This document shows, in pieces, positions 1 through 7,830 of a stretch of DNA of 64,000 bases. A program made the translations under genes and the position numbers. The notes under the pieces were generated by a model, which did no database searches, was not told the DNA's origin, and was given only the letters and a program-made list of their open reading frames with translations. Numbering within the stretch: position 1 is the first letter of the stretch; every line of letters starts with the position of its first letter. The stretch is taken from positions 252,423 to 316,422 of the forward strand of contig BMTH01000002.1 of NCBI GenBank assembly GCA_014649575.1. The letters are read 5' to 3'. The DNA comes from Streptomyces griseoincarnatus. Its GTDB lineage: Bacteria > Actinomycetota > Actinomycetes > Streptomycetales > Streptomycetaceae.

Positions 1-371
1 TGCGCGGCCAGCGTCAGCTTCTCCTCCTCGCCCTGGAGCGTGGCGTGCTGCGTCTCCAGGTCGGTCACCTGCTGCTGGAGCGCGGCGCGGCGGGACAGGG
101 CCTCGCGGGCCAGGTCCTCACGGCCCAGCGCGAGCGCCTTGCGGCCCTGGTCCTCCAGCTTCGACGACTGGGACTGGAGCTGGTTGAGCTGGAGCTCCAG
201 GCGCTTGCGGCTGGTCGCCACGTCGGCGACGCCCCTGCGGACCTTCTGGAGCAGCTCCAGCTGCTTCTGGTACGAGTAATCGAGGGTCTCGCGCGGGTCC
301 TCGGCCCGGTCAAGGGCCTTGTTCGCCTTCGCGCGGAAGATCATCCCCATACGCTTCATGACACCGCTCAT
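1..371 (-). CDS. pspA: PspA/IM30 family phage-shock protein, 5' part (truncated by window edge)
   Basis: The minus strand reads from ATG at 371 into the left edge, giving 123 residues that begin MSGVMKRMGMIFRAKANKAL. The sequence is almost entirely charged heptad-like helix (RAEDPRETLDYSYQKQLELL onward, then repeated Leu/Gln/Glu/Arg segments), the coiled-coil typical of the N-terminal half of PspA/IM30/Vipp1 proteins, which bind and stabilise stressed cytoplasmic membranes. The N-terminal amphipathic helix needed for membrane contact is present. The C-terminal half lies outside the window. It is divergent from the DUF3043 membrane protein gene; no Psp-type regulator is adjacent. Family assignment is firm; start is supported by the conserved N-terminus rather than by a strong ribosome site. 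Confidence 0.9.
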   Translation of the reverse strand, partial: MSGVMKRMGMIFRAKANKALDRAEDPRETLDYSYQKQLELLQKVRRGVADVATSRKRLELQLNQLQSQSSKLEDQGRKALALGREDLAREALSRRAALQQQVTDLETQHATLQGEEEKLTLAA

Positions 372-668
372 GGGCTTCGCGCGCCCCCTTCTGACGGACT
401 CCAGCTCCAGTGACTGCCTCAGAACCCACAGTACGGGCCCTGCATCCATTACCGCACTGTTCGGGGACGGATGCGCTCATCCCCAAGGACGACTGAGTAC
501 CCTCCTGATCCGGCGTAGGGAGTAGGTGGCTCCCGGGGTGGCGGCCGACGGTCGGCCCCGGAGGCCCCCGCTACGTCCCCATCTGTCCTAGGAGAGACGT
601 CCGGTGTTGCCGGATCGTTCCCCGCAAGGCTGTGGTCCAACCCCGGCCACCCCGTACCCTTGGGTTTT
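372..668. other. Divergent intergenic region between pspA and the DUF3043 gene
   Basis: About 300 bases between two divergently read genes. It should hold both promoters. I see no convincing ORF, no extended inverted repeat and no promoter that I could assign with confidence. Short frames here do not have Streptomyces codon use. Confidence 0.5.
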
Positions 669-1268
669 GTGTTCCGTAGCCGTGCCAAGGAAGAGAAGGC
701 ACCGGGCGCCGACAAGGCGACGGTGACCGACTCCCATCAGCCCCGTCACCCCGAGGCCCCCAAGGGCCGCCCCACACCCAAGCGCAGCGTGGCCCAGTCG
801 CAGCGCCGCAGCGTGGCCAACACGACGATGTCGCGCAAGGAGGCCGCCAAGCGTCAGCGCGAGGAGCGCCGTGCCGCACTGGAGCGTCAGCGTCAGGCGC
901 TGGCCAGCGGCGACGAGCGGTACCTGCCCGCGCGCGACAAGGGTCCCGTGCGCCGGTACGCCCGCGACTTCGTGGACTCGCGTTTCCACATCGCGGAGTG
1001 GTTCCTGCCGATGGCCGTGGTCATCCTCGTGCTGAGCATGGTCCAGGTCGCACAGCTGCAGAACATCGCGCTGCTGCTGTGGCTGGTCGTCATCGTGATG
1101 ATCGTGCTCGACTCGGTCGTGACGGGCGTCCGTCTGAAGAAGTCGCTCGCCGAGCGCTTCCCCGACGAGAACCGGCGCGGCGCGGTGGCCTACGCGCTGA
1201 TGCGCACCCTCCAGATGCGCCGGCTGCGGCTGCCCAAGCCCCAGGTGAAGCGCGGGGAGCGGCCCTGA
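669..1268 (+). CDS. DUF3043 membrane protein
   Basis: 199 residues starting at GTG 669 (MFRSRAKEEK); an in-frame TTG at 660 is possible but less likely. The first ~95 residues are hydrophilic and basic (SRKEAAKRQREERRAALERQ), followed by two hydrophobic segments (about residues 111-128 and 133-152) and a basic C-terminus with RRLRLPKPQVKRGERP. This is the architecture of the actinobacterial DUF3043 family, whose function is unknown. The cytoplasmic Arg/Lys-rich N-terminus suggests an RNA or membrane-surface role, but that is inference. The stop overlaps the likely start of the downstream methyltransferase, so the two genes are probably translationally coupled. Confidence 0.85.
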   Translation: MFRSRAKEEKAPGADKATVTDSHQPRHPEAPKGRPTPKRSVAQSQRRSVANTTMSRKEAAKRQREERRAALERQRQALASGDERYLPARDKGPVRRYARDFVDSRFHIAEWFLPMAVVILVLSMVQVAQLQNIALLLWLVVIVMIVLDSVVTGVRLKKSLAERFPDENRRGAVAYALMRTLQMRRLRLPKPQVKRGERP

Positions 1269-2032
1269 GCACCACCCCGTTCGCGCACGGTACGACGGTG
1301 CCGGGTCCGCTGGGCGGGCCCGGCCGTCTGCGTGACGTCGTCCGTGAGGAGCTGGTGGCCCGCCAGCTCGAGGAGCAGATAGTCGCGCGCTTCCCGGTGG
1401 GGAAGCGGCTGCGGGTGCTCGACGTGGGCATGGGCCGGGGCGTGCAGGCGCTGCGGCTGGCCCGGGCCGGCCATCAGGTGACGGGCGTCGAGCAGGACGC
1501 CGCGTCGATCTCGGCGGCCCGGGAGGCGTTCGCCGAGGAGCCCGAGGGCATCCGGGAGCGGATGCGGATCATCGAGGGGCAGGCCGGGGACACCGGTGTG
1601 CACTTCCTGCCGGGCAGTTTCGACGTCGTGCTCTGTCATGGCGTGCTCATGGACGACGTGGAGGAGCCGGACGCGCTGCTCGCGGGGGTGGCGCGGATGC
1701 TGGCGCCCGGGGGGATGCTGTCGCTGCTCGTGCGCAACGGCGACGCGGCGGCGATGCGGGCGGGTCTGTCCGGCGACTGGGCGGGGGCGCTGGCGGCGTT
1801 CTGCCCGCCGACGACGTCGTACGGGCTGAAGCGGCTGACGTCGACGCTCGCGGGGATCGGGGCGCCGCTGCACACCTGGTACGGCGTGCGGGTCTTCACG
1901 GACACGGCGGCGGACGACGCGGTGCTGCCGGACGACCTGGACGCCGTGCTGGCGGTCGAGGACCGGGCCGGGCGGACGGACCCGTACCGGGGGGTCGCGG
2001 CGCTGCTGCACCTGTGCGGGGTCCGGGGCTGA
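1265..2032 (+). CDS. Class I SAM-dependent methyltransferase
   Basis: The protein contains the Rossmann-type methyltransferase motifs in order: VLDVGMGRGVQALRLA (motif I, SAM-binding glycine loop), an acidic VEQD at the end of strand 2, and FDVVLCHGVLMDDVEEPDALL followed by LAPGGMLSLLVRN (post-I/II region). The substrate cannot be told. The start is uncertain: a GGGGAG ribosome site at 1254-1259 lies 5 nt before a CTG at 1265 whose last two bases are the first two of the upstream TGA, a coupled arrangement; the next normal start is GTG at 1298. From 1265 the product is 255 residues. An RNA or quinone-type substrate is possible but unsupported. Confidence 0.75.
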   Translation: MSTTPFAHGTTVPGPLGGPGRLRDVVREELVARQLEEQIVARFPVGKRLRVLDVGMGRGVQALRLARAGHQVTGVEQDAASISAAREAFAEEPEGIRERMRIIEGQAGDTGVHFLPGSFDVVLCHGVLMDDVEEPDALLAGVARMLAPGGMLSLLVRNGDAAAMRAGLSGDWAGALAAFCPPTTSYGLKRLTSTLAGIGAPLHTWYGVRVFTDTAADDAVLPDDLDAVLAVEDRAGRTDPYRGVAALLHLCGVRG

Positions 2033-2102
2033 GGGTTCAGCCCCGGAGAGCGCCGGCCGCGGGGACCCCGGTCCCGGTGCCACCGGCCCCCGCGCCGTCA
2101 GC

Positions 2103-2351
2103 TCAGGCGCCTTCGCCGGCGCTCCCGCTCTCCGCCGCCGCGGCCTCGTCCGCGTGCAGGCTCATCGGGCCGTAGATCTCGGTGTCGTCCTCCAGCAGGC
2201 GCACCTGGTCGGCGCCGCCCTCCAGGAGTGCCTTCCAGTTCTCCCCGATCCAGGACTCGGCGTCCCCCTGCGTGGTGAACTCCTCCGGCGCCACCGCGGG
2301 CTCGACCTGCGTCCCGTCGGCCTTCTCGAACCGCCACGTCCATGCCGCCAT
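2103..2351 (-). CDS. Small acidic conserved protein, 82 aa
   Basis: Starts at ATG 2351 (MAAWTWRFEKADGTQVEP) with a GGGAGG ribosome site about 8 nt upstream. The product is small, acidic and soluble, with a beta-rich N-terminus (WTWRFEKADG), then WIGENWKALLEGG and VRLLEDDTEIYGPMSL, and an Ala/Glu-rich tail. It looks like one of the short conserved actinobacterial proteins of unknown function; I recognise no domain. It is divergent from the CobU-like gene over 116 bp that contain a perfect 8-bp inverted repeat (2397-2420). Confidence 0.75.
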   Translation of the reverse strand: MAAWTWRFEKADGTQVEPAVAPEEFTTQGDAESWIGENWKALLEGGADQVRLLEDDTEIYGPMSLHADEAAAAESGSAGEGA

Positions 2352-2396
2352 GTACGCCTCCCAAGCGTGTGAGCTCGCTGCACAGCAGAAGCCGGA

Positions 2397-2420
2397 TCTT
2401 GGTCCGGCTCCCGACCAAGA
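2397..2420. promoter_or_regulatory. Perfect inverted repeat between divergent genes, candidate operator
   Basis: TCTTGGTC (2397-2404), an 8-nt spacer, then GACCAAGA (2413-2420): a perfect 8-bp dyad. It lies in the short divergent region between the 82-aa gene and the CobU-like gene, placed so that a bound repressor could affect both. No regulator gene is adjacent. It could also be a chance or structural palindrome. Confidence 0.45.
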
Positions 2421-2467
2421 GCGTAGTCGGACGGGCATCGGCTGTGGGGAAAGGTGAGAATCGGGGC

Positions 2468-3667
2468 GTGGAACTGACTCTGCTCGGCACCGGCGCCCCG
2501 GCGGGACTGCCCCGCCCCGACTGTCCCTGCGCGGCGTGCGCGTGCGCGCTCGGACCGGACGCGCGGGCGGCGACCTCGCTGCTGGTGGACGGCGCGCTGC
2601 TGCTCGACCTGACCCCCGGCGCGGCCTTCGCGGCGGCCCGTGCGGGGCGTTCGCTGGGCGGGGTGCGCCAGGTGCTGCTGTCGCACCCGCACGACGGGCC
2701 CGCGGTGGAGGTGCCGGCCGGGCTGCCGCAGCCGGGGCGGGTGCCGGACGGGCGTGAGCTGGCACTGCTGACGGGGCATCGGGTGCGGGCGGTGGCGCTG
2801 GACGCACCCGGCACCGGGTACGCGGTGACCGGCCCCGACGGGCAGCGGCTGCTGTACCTGCCGCCGGGCGGCGCCCCGGCCGGTCTGGAGGCGCCTGTCG
2901 AGCCGTACGCGATGGTGGTGCTGGACGTCGTGGGCCGCCCGGACGCGCTGGCGCGGCTGCGGGAGACGGGCGCGGTGGTGCCGACCACGGATGTGATCGC
3001 CGTGCACCTGGACCACGACGTCCCGCCCGGCCCCGAGGTACGGCGCAGGCTCGCGGCGGCGGGGGCGAGGGCCGTGCCGGACGGGACGACGCTGGAGGTC
3101 GGCGCGTACGAGGACGTGCCCGACGTGCCGCGCCGCACGCTGGTGCTGGGCGGGGCGCGGTCGGGGAAGTCGGTGGAGGCCGAACGGCGCCTGGAGTCCT
3201 TCCCCGAGGTGCTGTACGTGGCGACCGGAGGCTCGCGCAACGGCGACACGGAGTGGGCGGCGCGGGTGTCCGCGCACCAGGAGCGGCGGCCGGGGTCCTG
3301 GCGGACCGTGGAGACCTGCGACCTGGTGCCCCTGCTCAAGGAGGACGGACCGCCGCTCCTCGTCGACTGCCTCTCGCTGTGGCTGACGGACGCGATGGAC
3401 GTGGTGGGCGCCTGGGACGACGCGGAGTGGGCGGACGGCGGCGAGCGCGCCCTCCGTGACCGCGTGCGGGCCCTCACGGACGCGGTCCGCGAGACCGGCC
3501 GCACGGTGGTCGCGGTCTCCAACGAGGTCGGCTCCGGCATCGTCCCGGCCACCGCGTCGGGCCGCCGCTACCGCGACGAACTGGGCCGTCTGAACGCGGC
3601 GTTCGCGGCGGAGTGCGAGCAGGTGCTGCTGGTGGTGGCGGGTCAGGCGCTGGTGCTGCGGGGCTGA
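2468..3667 (+). CDS. cobU: Adenosylcobinamide kinase/guanylyltransferase with N-terminal MBL-like domain
   Basis: 399 residues from GTG 2468. Residues ~1-215 begin LTLLGTGAPAGLPRPDC with a CPCAACACA cluster and LLDLTPG and LLSHPHDGPAVEV, resembling the PhnP/metallo-beta-lactamase fold, but the HxHxDH metal motif is reduced to a single SHPHDG. Residues ~222-399 are CobU: P-loop GGARSGKS (about 228), YVATGGSRNGDTEW, the GSWRTVET segment and LVDCLSLWLTDAM, ending VSNEVGSGIVP and FRDELG-like YRDELGRLN. CobU phosphorylates adenosylcobinamide and transfers GMP before CobS acts. No Shine-Dalgarno is seen; GAGAAT at 2456-2461 lies 6 nt before the GTG, suggesting a leaderless mRNA. cobT and cobS lie 2-4 kb downstream. 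Confidence 0.9.
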   Translation: MELTLLGTGAPAGLPRPDCPCAACACALGPDARAATSLLVDGALLLDLTPGAAFAAARAGRSLGGVRQVLLSHPHDGPAVEVPAGLPQPGRVPDGRELALLTGHRVRAVALDAPGTGYAVTGPDGQRLLYLPPGGAPAGLEAPVEPYAMVVLDVVGRPDALARLRETGAVVPTTDVIAVHLDHDVPPGPEVRRRLAAAGARAVPDGTTLEVGAYEDVPDVPRRTLVLGGARSGKSVEAERRLESFPEVLYVATGGSRNGDTEWAARVSAHQERRPGSWRTVETCDLVPLLKEDGPPLLVDCLSLWLTDAMDVVGAWDDAEWADGGERALRDRVRALTDAVRETGRTVVAVSNEVGSGIVPATASGRRYRDELGRLNAAFAAECEQVLLVVAGQALVLRG

Positions 3668-3931
3668 GCCGGCGGCGGGCCGTCGGCCCTGACGCCCAAC
3701 GGCTCGCCGACACCCGGCAGCGCTCTGCCGGAGCCCGCGGCTGTGGGCTCGCGCCCCGGGTGATCGGCACGGCTCGTCGACGCGCTCGGGCCGCGAAGCG
3801 ACGACCGGGGTGACCGGGCCGGCCCAGGCCGCCGGGCGACCGGGCGACGGGCTGTCGCGGCAGCGAGGGGCGCTCCCGGTTGGCGCGGCTCGCTCCCGCC
3901 GCGTCCGCCCGCGGTCGGCCGTGCCGTGGCC

Positions 3932-4323
3932 CGCCGCCGCCCGCGAGCAAGGCCTCCGCACCGCCCGGCGGAACACCGACCACAACAACGGGCAGGGCAA
4001 CCCCACACAGGCCCTCGCCGAGTCCGACGCACGGGCCACGGCTACCCTCCCGGCGTGTACGCGCGTGACCGGCCGGGAGCCGTTGCCTCGCCGCCGCCCG
4101 CGAGCAAGGCCTCCGCACCGCCCGGGGGACACCGACCACAACGGCGGGCAGGGCAACCCCACACAGGCCCTCGCCGAGTCCGACGCACGGGCCACGGCTA
4201 CCCTCCCGGCGTGTACGCGCGTGACCGGCCGGGAGCCGTTGCCTCGCCGCCGCCCGCGAGCAAGGCCTCCGCACCGCCCGGCGGAACGCCGACCACAACG
4301 GCGGGCAGGGCGCCCCACACAGG
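3932..4323. repeat. Tandem direct repeat, 157/156-bp units, about 2.5 copies
   Basis: Unit 1 is 3932-4088 (157 bp), unit 2 is 4089-4244 (156 bp) and a partial third unit is 4245-4323. The copies are nearly identical; unit 2 lacks one base in the CCGCCCGG tract and has few substitutions. Each full unit contains a potential hairpin (CTCCCGGC ... GCCGGGAG). The rest of the 757-bp stretch between 3668 and 4424 holds no gene I can support. Because the period is not constantly a multiple of three, any reading frame shifts between copies, so the repeat is most likely non-coding. High copy identity implies recent duplication or homogenisation. It sits between the convergent ends of the CobU-like gene and the next methyltransferase. 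Confidence 0.9.
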
Positions 4324-4424
4324 GCTTTTGCGCATGACCGGCACGCGTGGGTCGTGCGCGGCTCGGGGGGGGGCGAGGCGATCGGGGGCTTCGGGGCCGT
4401 TGGAGGCGGCGTGACGCCCGGGCG

Positions 4425-5474
4425 TCACCGTTTCGGTTTGCGGGCGATCAGGCGGTAGCTGTTGGCGAGCGGCGTGTGGCGGGCCAGGGGGGACAGGGCC
4501 AGGTCCACCGCCGCCGCCGCGACGACCAGAGGGGTGCCCGCGTGGAGGAGGGCCGTGCGCAGGCGCTGCTCGGCCGGGGAGGGCGGGATCGCCCGCCAGG
4601 GGGTGTCCGGGGCGGGCAGGGCGTGGGAGAGGGCGAGGGCGGCGAGGCCCGCCAGGTCGTGCGGAACGTGGGCGGCGCGGTGGCCGGCGGCGACGATCTC
4701 GCAGCCCCGCGCCCCGAGTTCCTCGCGGAGGTTGCGCCGGGGCAGCAGGTGCAGCCGGCGAGGCTGGTCGTAGGGCAGCCACCAGCGGCCGAACAGGGCG
4801 GCGTACGCGCAGTGGGGGTCGAGCGTCTCGATCAGCAGATGTCCGCCGGGGCGCAGGGCGTCGAGGGCGGCGTGGAGTTCGGCGCGCGGATCGGTGGTGC
4901 GCTCCAGGTGGTGCAGCAGGCTGACCACGTCGTAGCGGCCGGCCAGCCGGGCCAGCACCCCGGGGTCGGTGAGCGGCCCCACGTGCGCCTCCTCGATCCG
5001 GCCGAGCTCGCGCGCCCGTTCGACATGCGGGCCGAGGTCGGTGCCGTCGAAGGCGGTGTAAGGGAAGAACTCCCGCGCGGTGTCCGGGAATCGGGCCAGC
5101 CCCGTGCCGACGTCCAGCCAGCTCTCCGGTTCACCGTACGGCAGCATCGCGCGGGCCGTGGCGCGGCGGCGGTGGCGTGCGGCGTGCAGGGCGAGGACCC
5201 GTTCCGTGGCGGGGTCGCGGGGGGCGCCGCGCACCGCCCGCCGGTAGAAGGCCAGGCCTTCGGGGGTGAGCCGGGGGTTCTGGAACGTGTGACGGCAGTC
5301 CCGGCACTGGTCGACGGTGAACAGCCCGGGCCGGTGCCGGCGCAGGTCCCCCGTTCTCAGCCGGGTGCGCAGCCGCGCGGAGCCGCACCAGGGGCAGTCG
5401 GGGCGGCGCGGTTCGTGCACGCGCGCGGAGCCGTGCGGGGCGGGGAACGCGGTGTCGGGGGCGGTGGCGGACAT
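4425..5474 (-). CDS. Class I methyltransferase with N-terminal zinc ribbon
   Basis: 349 residues from ATG 5474, with GGGAG six nt upstream. The N-terminus carries CPWCGSARLR (about residues 28-37) and DQCRDCRHTFQNPRLTPEG, four cysteines forming a zinc ribbon. A SAM-binding domain follows: SWLDVGTGLARFP (motif I), FDGTDLGPHVERARE, YDVVSLLHHLERTTDPRAEL and LRPGGHLLIETLDP. Zinc ribbon plus methyltransferase with NPRLT is typical of enzymes that modify small molecules or glycans; the DP-H-YAALFGRWWLPYDQPRRLHLL segment also fits that group. Substrate unknown. Its 3' end faces the tandem repeat region. Confidence 0.85.
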   Translation of the reverse strand: MSATAPDTAFPAPHGSARVHEPRRPDCPWCGSARLRTRLRTGDLRRHRPGLFTVDQCRDCRHTFQNPRLTPEGLAFYRRAVRGAPRDPATERVLALHAARHRRRATARAMLPYGEPESWLDVGTGLARFPDTAREFFPYTAFDGTDLGPHVERARELGRIEEAHVGPLTDPGVLARLAGRYDVVSLLHHLERTTDPRAELHAALDALRPGGHLLIETLDPHCAYAALFGRWWLPYDQPRRLHLLPRRNLREELGARGCEIVAAGHRAAHVPHDLAGLAALALSHALPAPDTPWRAIPPSPAEQRLRTALLHAGTPLVVAAAAVDLALSPLARHTPLANSYRLIARKPKR

Positions 5475-5696
5475 GGGCGGCTCCCGGCGTGAGGGCGTAC
5501 GGCACGCGGGTGGCGCGACGTGCGGGGACGGTCGGGGACGGACGGAGGGATCTCCGGCATTCCCGAGCAAAACGTTACGTACGGGAGGCCCTCACGGGGC
5601 GGATCACCGCCGGGGCGGCGTGGTGGGGGTGAGGGCGCGAACGCGGGGACGACCGGCGCTCCGGGGTGTTCGACGGGGGCCGGTACTGTTCGGCGA

Positions 5697-6761
5697 ATGA
5701 GCTCGCTTAATCTCGACGACTTCACCGATCTGATCGAGCGTCCGGACGGCGGGGTGCGCCGCGACGCGGAGGAGCACCGGGCCCGTCTGGTGGTGCCGCC
5801 CGGGTCGCTGGGCCGCCTGGACGACCTGGGCGAGTGGCTGGCCGCGGCGCAGTCCTCGGTGCCGGTGCGGCCGGTGGAGCGGCCGCGGGTGGTGCTGTTC
5901 GCGGGCGACCACGGGATCGCCGGGCGGGAGGTCTCCGCGCGTCCGGCGGGCACCGCCGTGGAGCTGGTGCGGGACGTGCTGGAGGGCGGCCGGCCGGTCT
6001 CGGTGCTGGCGCGCCGGCTGGACGTGCCGGTGCGCGTGGTCGACATGGCGCTGGACTGCGACCCGGCGTCACTGCCCGAGGACGTCGTACGGCATCGGGT
6101 GCGGCGCGGCAGCGGGAGCATCGACGTCGAGGACGCGCTGACCCTGGAGGAGGCCGAGGCGGCGTTCCGCGCGGGGATGGCCGTGGCGGACGAGGAGGCC
6201 GACTCCGGCACGGACCTGGTGGTGCTGGGCGACGTCAGCGTCGGCGGCACGACCGCGGCGGGCACGCTGGTCGCCGCGCTGTGCGGGACGGACGCGTCGG
6301 TGGTGACCGGTCGCGGCGGCCTGCCGATCGACGACCTGGCGTGGATGCGCAAGTGCGCGGCGATCCGGGACGCGTTGCGCCGGGCGCGGCCGGTGCTGGG
6401 GGATCAGCTGCGGCTGCTGGCGACGGTGGGCGGGGCGGACCTGACCGCGATGACGGGGTTCCTGCTGCAGAGCGCGGTGCGGAAGGTGCCGGTGCTGCTG
6501 GACGGGGTGGTGACGGCGGCGTGCGCGCTGGTGGCGCAGCGGGTGGCGTTCCGCGCGCCGGACTGGTGGCTGGCCTCGCACGCGAGCGGGGAGCCGGGGC
6601 AGGCGAAGGCGCTGGACCGGATGGCGCTCGAGCCGGTGCTGCCGCAGGGGGTCGCGGTGGGGGAAGGCGCGGGGGCGTTGCTGGCCTTGCCGTTGGTGCA
6701 GGCGGCGGCGGCGCTGGCCGCGGAGTTGCCGGTCCGGCGGGAACTCGTCAAGGACGCGTGA
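5697..6761 (+). CDS. cobT: Nicotinate-nucleotide:dimethylbenzimidazole phosphoribosyltransferase
   Basis: 354 residues, the usual CobT length. It makes alpha-ribazole phosphate from nicotinate mononucleotide and dimethylbenzimidazole for the lower ligand of cobalamin. Landmarks: VPPGSLGRLDDLGEWLA near the N-terminus, LFAGDHGIAGREVSA, LVVLGDVSVGGTTAAGTLV (substrate-binding loop), LLDGVVTAACALVAQ, ASHASGEPGQAKAL and the catalytic-glutamate region QGVAVGEGAGALLAL near residue 320. The ATG at 5697 has no Shine-Dalgarno; a TACTGT hexamer ends 7 nt before it, consistent with leaderless transcription. It belongs functionally with the CobU-like gene (2.5 kb) and cobS (7.8 kb). Confidence 0.95.
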   Translation: MSSLNLDDFTDLIERPDGGVRRDAEEHRARLVVPPGSLGRLDDLGEWLAAAQSSVPVRPVERPRVVLFAGDHGIAGREVSARPAGTAVELVRDVLEGGRPVSVLARRLDVPVRVVDMALDCDPASLPEDVVRHRVRRGSGSIDVEDALTLEEAEAAFRAGMAVADEEADSGTDLVVLGDVSVGGTTAAGTLVAALCGTDASVVTGRGGLPIDDLAWMRKCAAIRDALRRARPVLGDQLRLLATVGGADLTAMTGFLLQSAVRKVPVLLDGVVTAACALVAQRVAFRAPDWWLASHASGEPGQAKALDRMALEPVLPQGVAVGEGAGALLALPLVQAAAALAAELPVRRELVKDA

Positions 6762-6810
6762 GGCTGACGCCCTGAAGGGGCGCGGGGCGCCCTTCCGGAC
6801 GCGGGGGATG

Positions 6811-7022
6811 AACGCCCTTCAGGGGCGCGGGGAACGGCGCGAACGGGAGTGGACTCACGGCGCGATGAAACCGAGGGAGGGACCGTCACCCCCTCGGGGG
6901 CTTCCCCCCGGACCCCCTTCGCGCAGTGCCCCGCGCCCTTGAAGGGTGATGACCCTCCCCGCGTTTCCAGGGGGGCGGGTTTCGCCGCCGTTCGCGCGGT
7001 TCCCCGCGCCCCTAGGGGCGTT
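6811..7022. repeat. Inverted pair of dispersed GGGGCGCGGGGAAC-type elements
   Basis: 6811-6846 and 6988-7022 are near-complete inverted copies (about 35 nt each) of an element whose core is AGGGGCGCGGGGAAC. A third, degenerate copy lies at about 6921-6955. They occupy the space between the convergent cobT gene and the membrane-protein gene and could form a long stem acting as a terminator for both. Related copies occur at 16.3, 20.5, 26.8 and 53.8 kb, always intergenic. Confidence 0.7.
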
Positions 7023-7770
7023 CCGGAGGCCGGGGCGGGTCCGGTTTGCCGCCCAGCCAGTCCTGGACCACCCGGGTCGGGCGGGACCACCGGCGGTCGT
7101 GGCGGTAGGCCCGCAGCAGCGCCTTCGCCCGCGCCCGAGGCCGGCGGCGGTAGAAGCGTCTGGCCCACGGCGACCCCGGCCGGGCCAGCCGCAGGGAGCC
7201 GACGAGCGCCACCACCGGGACGATCACCCCGAAGACCGCGAGCCGCACCTTCCCCTTGCTCAGCGCGAGCAGCGCGAAGCCGAAGTTCGCCGCGACACCG
7301 GTCAGCACGCCCGCCCGGTTCTGGAGTTCCTGCTGGGAGAGGTCGTTGACGCCGAACGGCGCGAACCCGGCCAGCAGCAGCACCACCAGCGCCGCGGTCA
7401 GCACCACCATCTCCACGCTCTTGCGTCCGGCCTCGGACCAGTACACGTCGTCGAGATGCAGGATCAGCGCGAACTCGTCCAGGACGAGCCCCGCGCCGAC
7501 ACCGAACAGCACCGCACTGAGGTACGGGCCGAAGCCGTGCCCACCGCTCGCCACCGCGCCGAAGCCGCCGACGACGGTGAGGATGACGCCGGGCACCACG
7601 TGGTGGATGTGCACCGAGCCGGCGGTGACGTTGCCGAAGGGGCCTTTGCCGGCCCGGATCAGGCGGGTGATGCTCCGCGTGACCACGAAGGTGACGACGA
7701 ACGCGGTCAGGGCGAGGAGCAGCGGGAGCTTGCCCGGCTCGACGATGTTCCGCTCCAGCCACTGTCCCAT
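7012..7770 (-). CDS. Integral membrane protein with HIHH motif, unknown function
   Basis: 252 residues with about six hydrophobic segments (for example LPLLLALTAFVVTFVVT near the N-terminus, VLFGVGAGLVLDEFALIL and MVVLTAALVVLLLAGF mid-protein, LAVFGVIVPVVALVGS) and a long basic tail (RRFYRRRPRARAKALLRAYR). A GSVHIHHVVPG motif near residue 52 and LVDEFALILHLDDVYW-like LDEFALILHLDDVYW near residue 100 supply histidines and acidic residues that could bind a metal inside the membrane, which is inference. It lies between cobT and cobS and diverges from cobS. The ATG has a TAAAGT hexamer 6 nt upstream (7777-7782) and no ribosome site, so it is probably leaderless. I do not know its function. Confidence 0.8.
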   Translation of the reverse strand: MGQWLERNIVEPGKLPLLLALTAFVVTFVVTRSITRLIRAGKGPFGNVTAGSVHIHHVVPGVILTVVGGFGAVASGGHGFGPYLSAVLFGVGAGLVLDEFALILHLDDVYWSEAGRKSVEMVVLTAALVVLLLAGFAPFGVNDLSQQELQNRAGVLTGVAANFGFALLALSKGKVRLAVFGVIVPVVALVGSLRLARPGSPWARRFYRRRPRARAKALLRAYRHDRRWSRPTRVVQDWLGGKPDPPRPPERP

Positions 7771-7776
7771 ATGCGT

Positions 7777-7824
7777 ACTTTATTCACGGCCCCACCCGGC
7801 GCCCTGGTGACCGCCGGGTAATCT
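7777..7824. promoter_or_regulatory. Back-to-back -10 elements for divergent leaderless genes
   Basis: On the minus strand TAAAGT occupies 7782-7777, 6 nt before the ATG of the membrane-protein gene. On the plus strand TAATCT occupies 7819-7824, 6 nt before the GTG of cobS. Both place a predicted transcription start at the start codon. No clear -35 boxes are visible. Confidence 0.5.
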
Positions 7825-7830
7825 GCGCCG

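Noticed and set aside
3932..4323. CRISPR array
   Set aside because: The repeats are 156/157 bp and directly adjacent without unique spacers; no cas genes.
3810..4337. A reading frame running through the tandem repeat (repeated LAESDARATATLPACTRV-type peptide)
   Set aside because: The unit length is 157 then 156 bp, so the frame cannot be kept in all copies, composition is Arg/Pro-rich, and there is no ribosome site.
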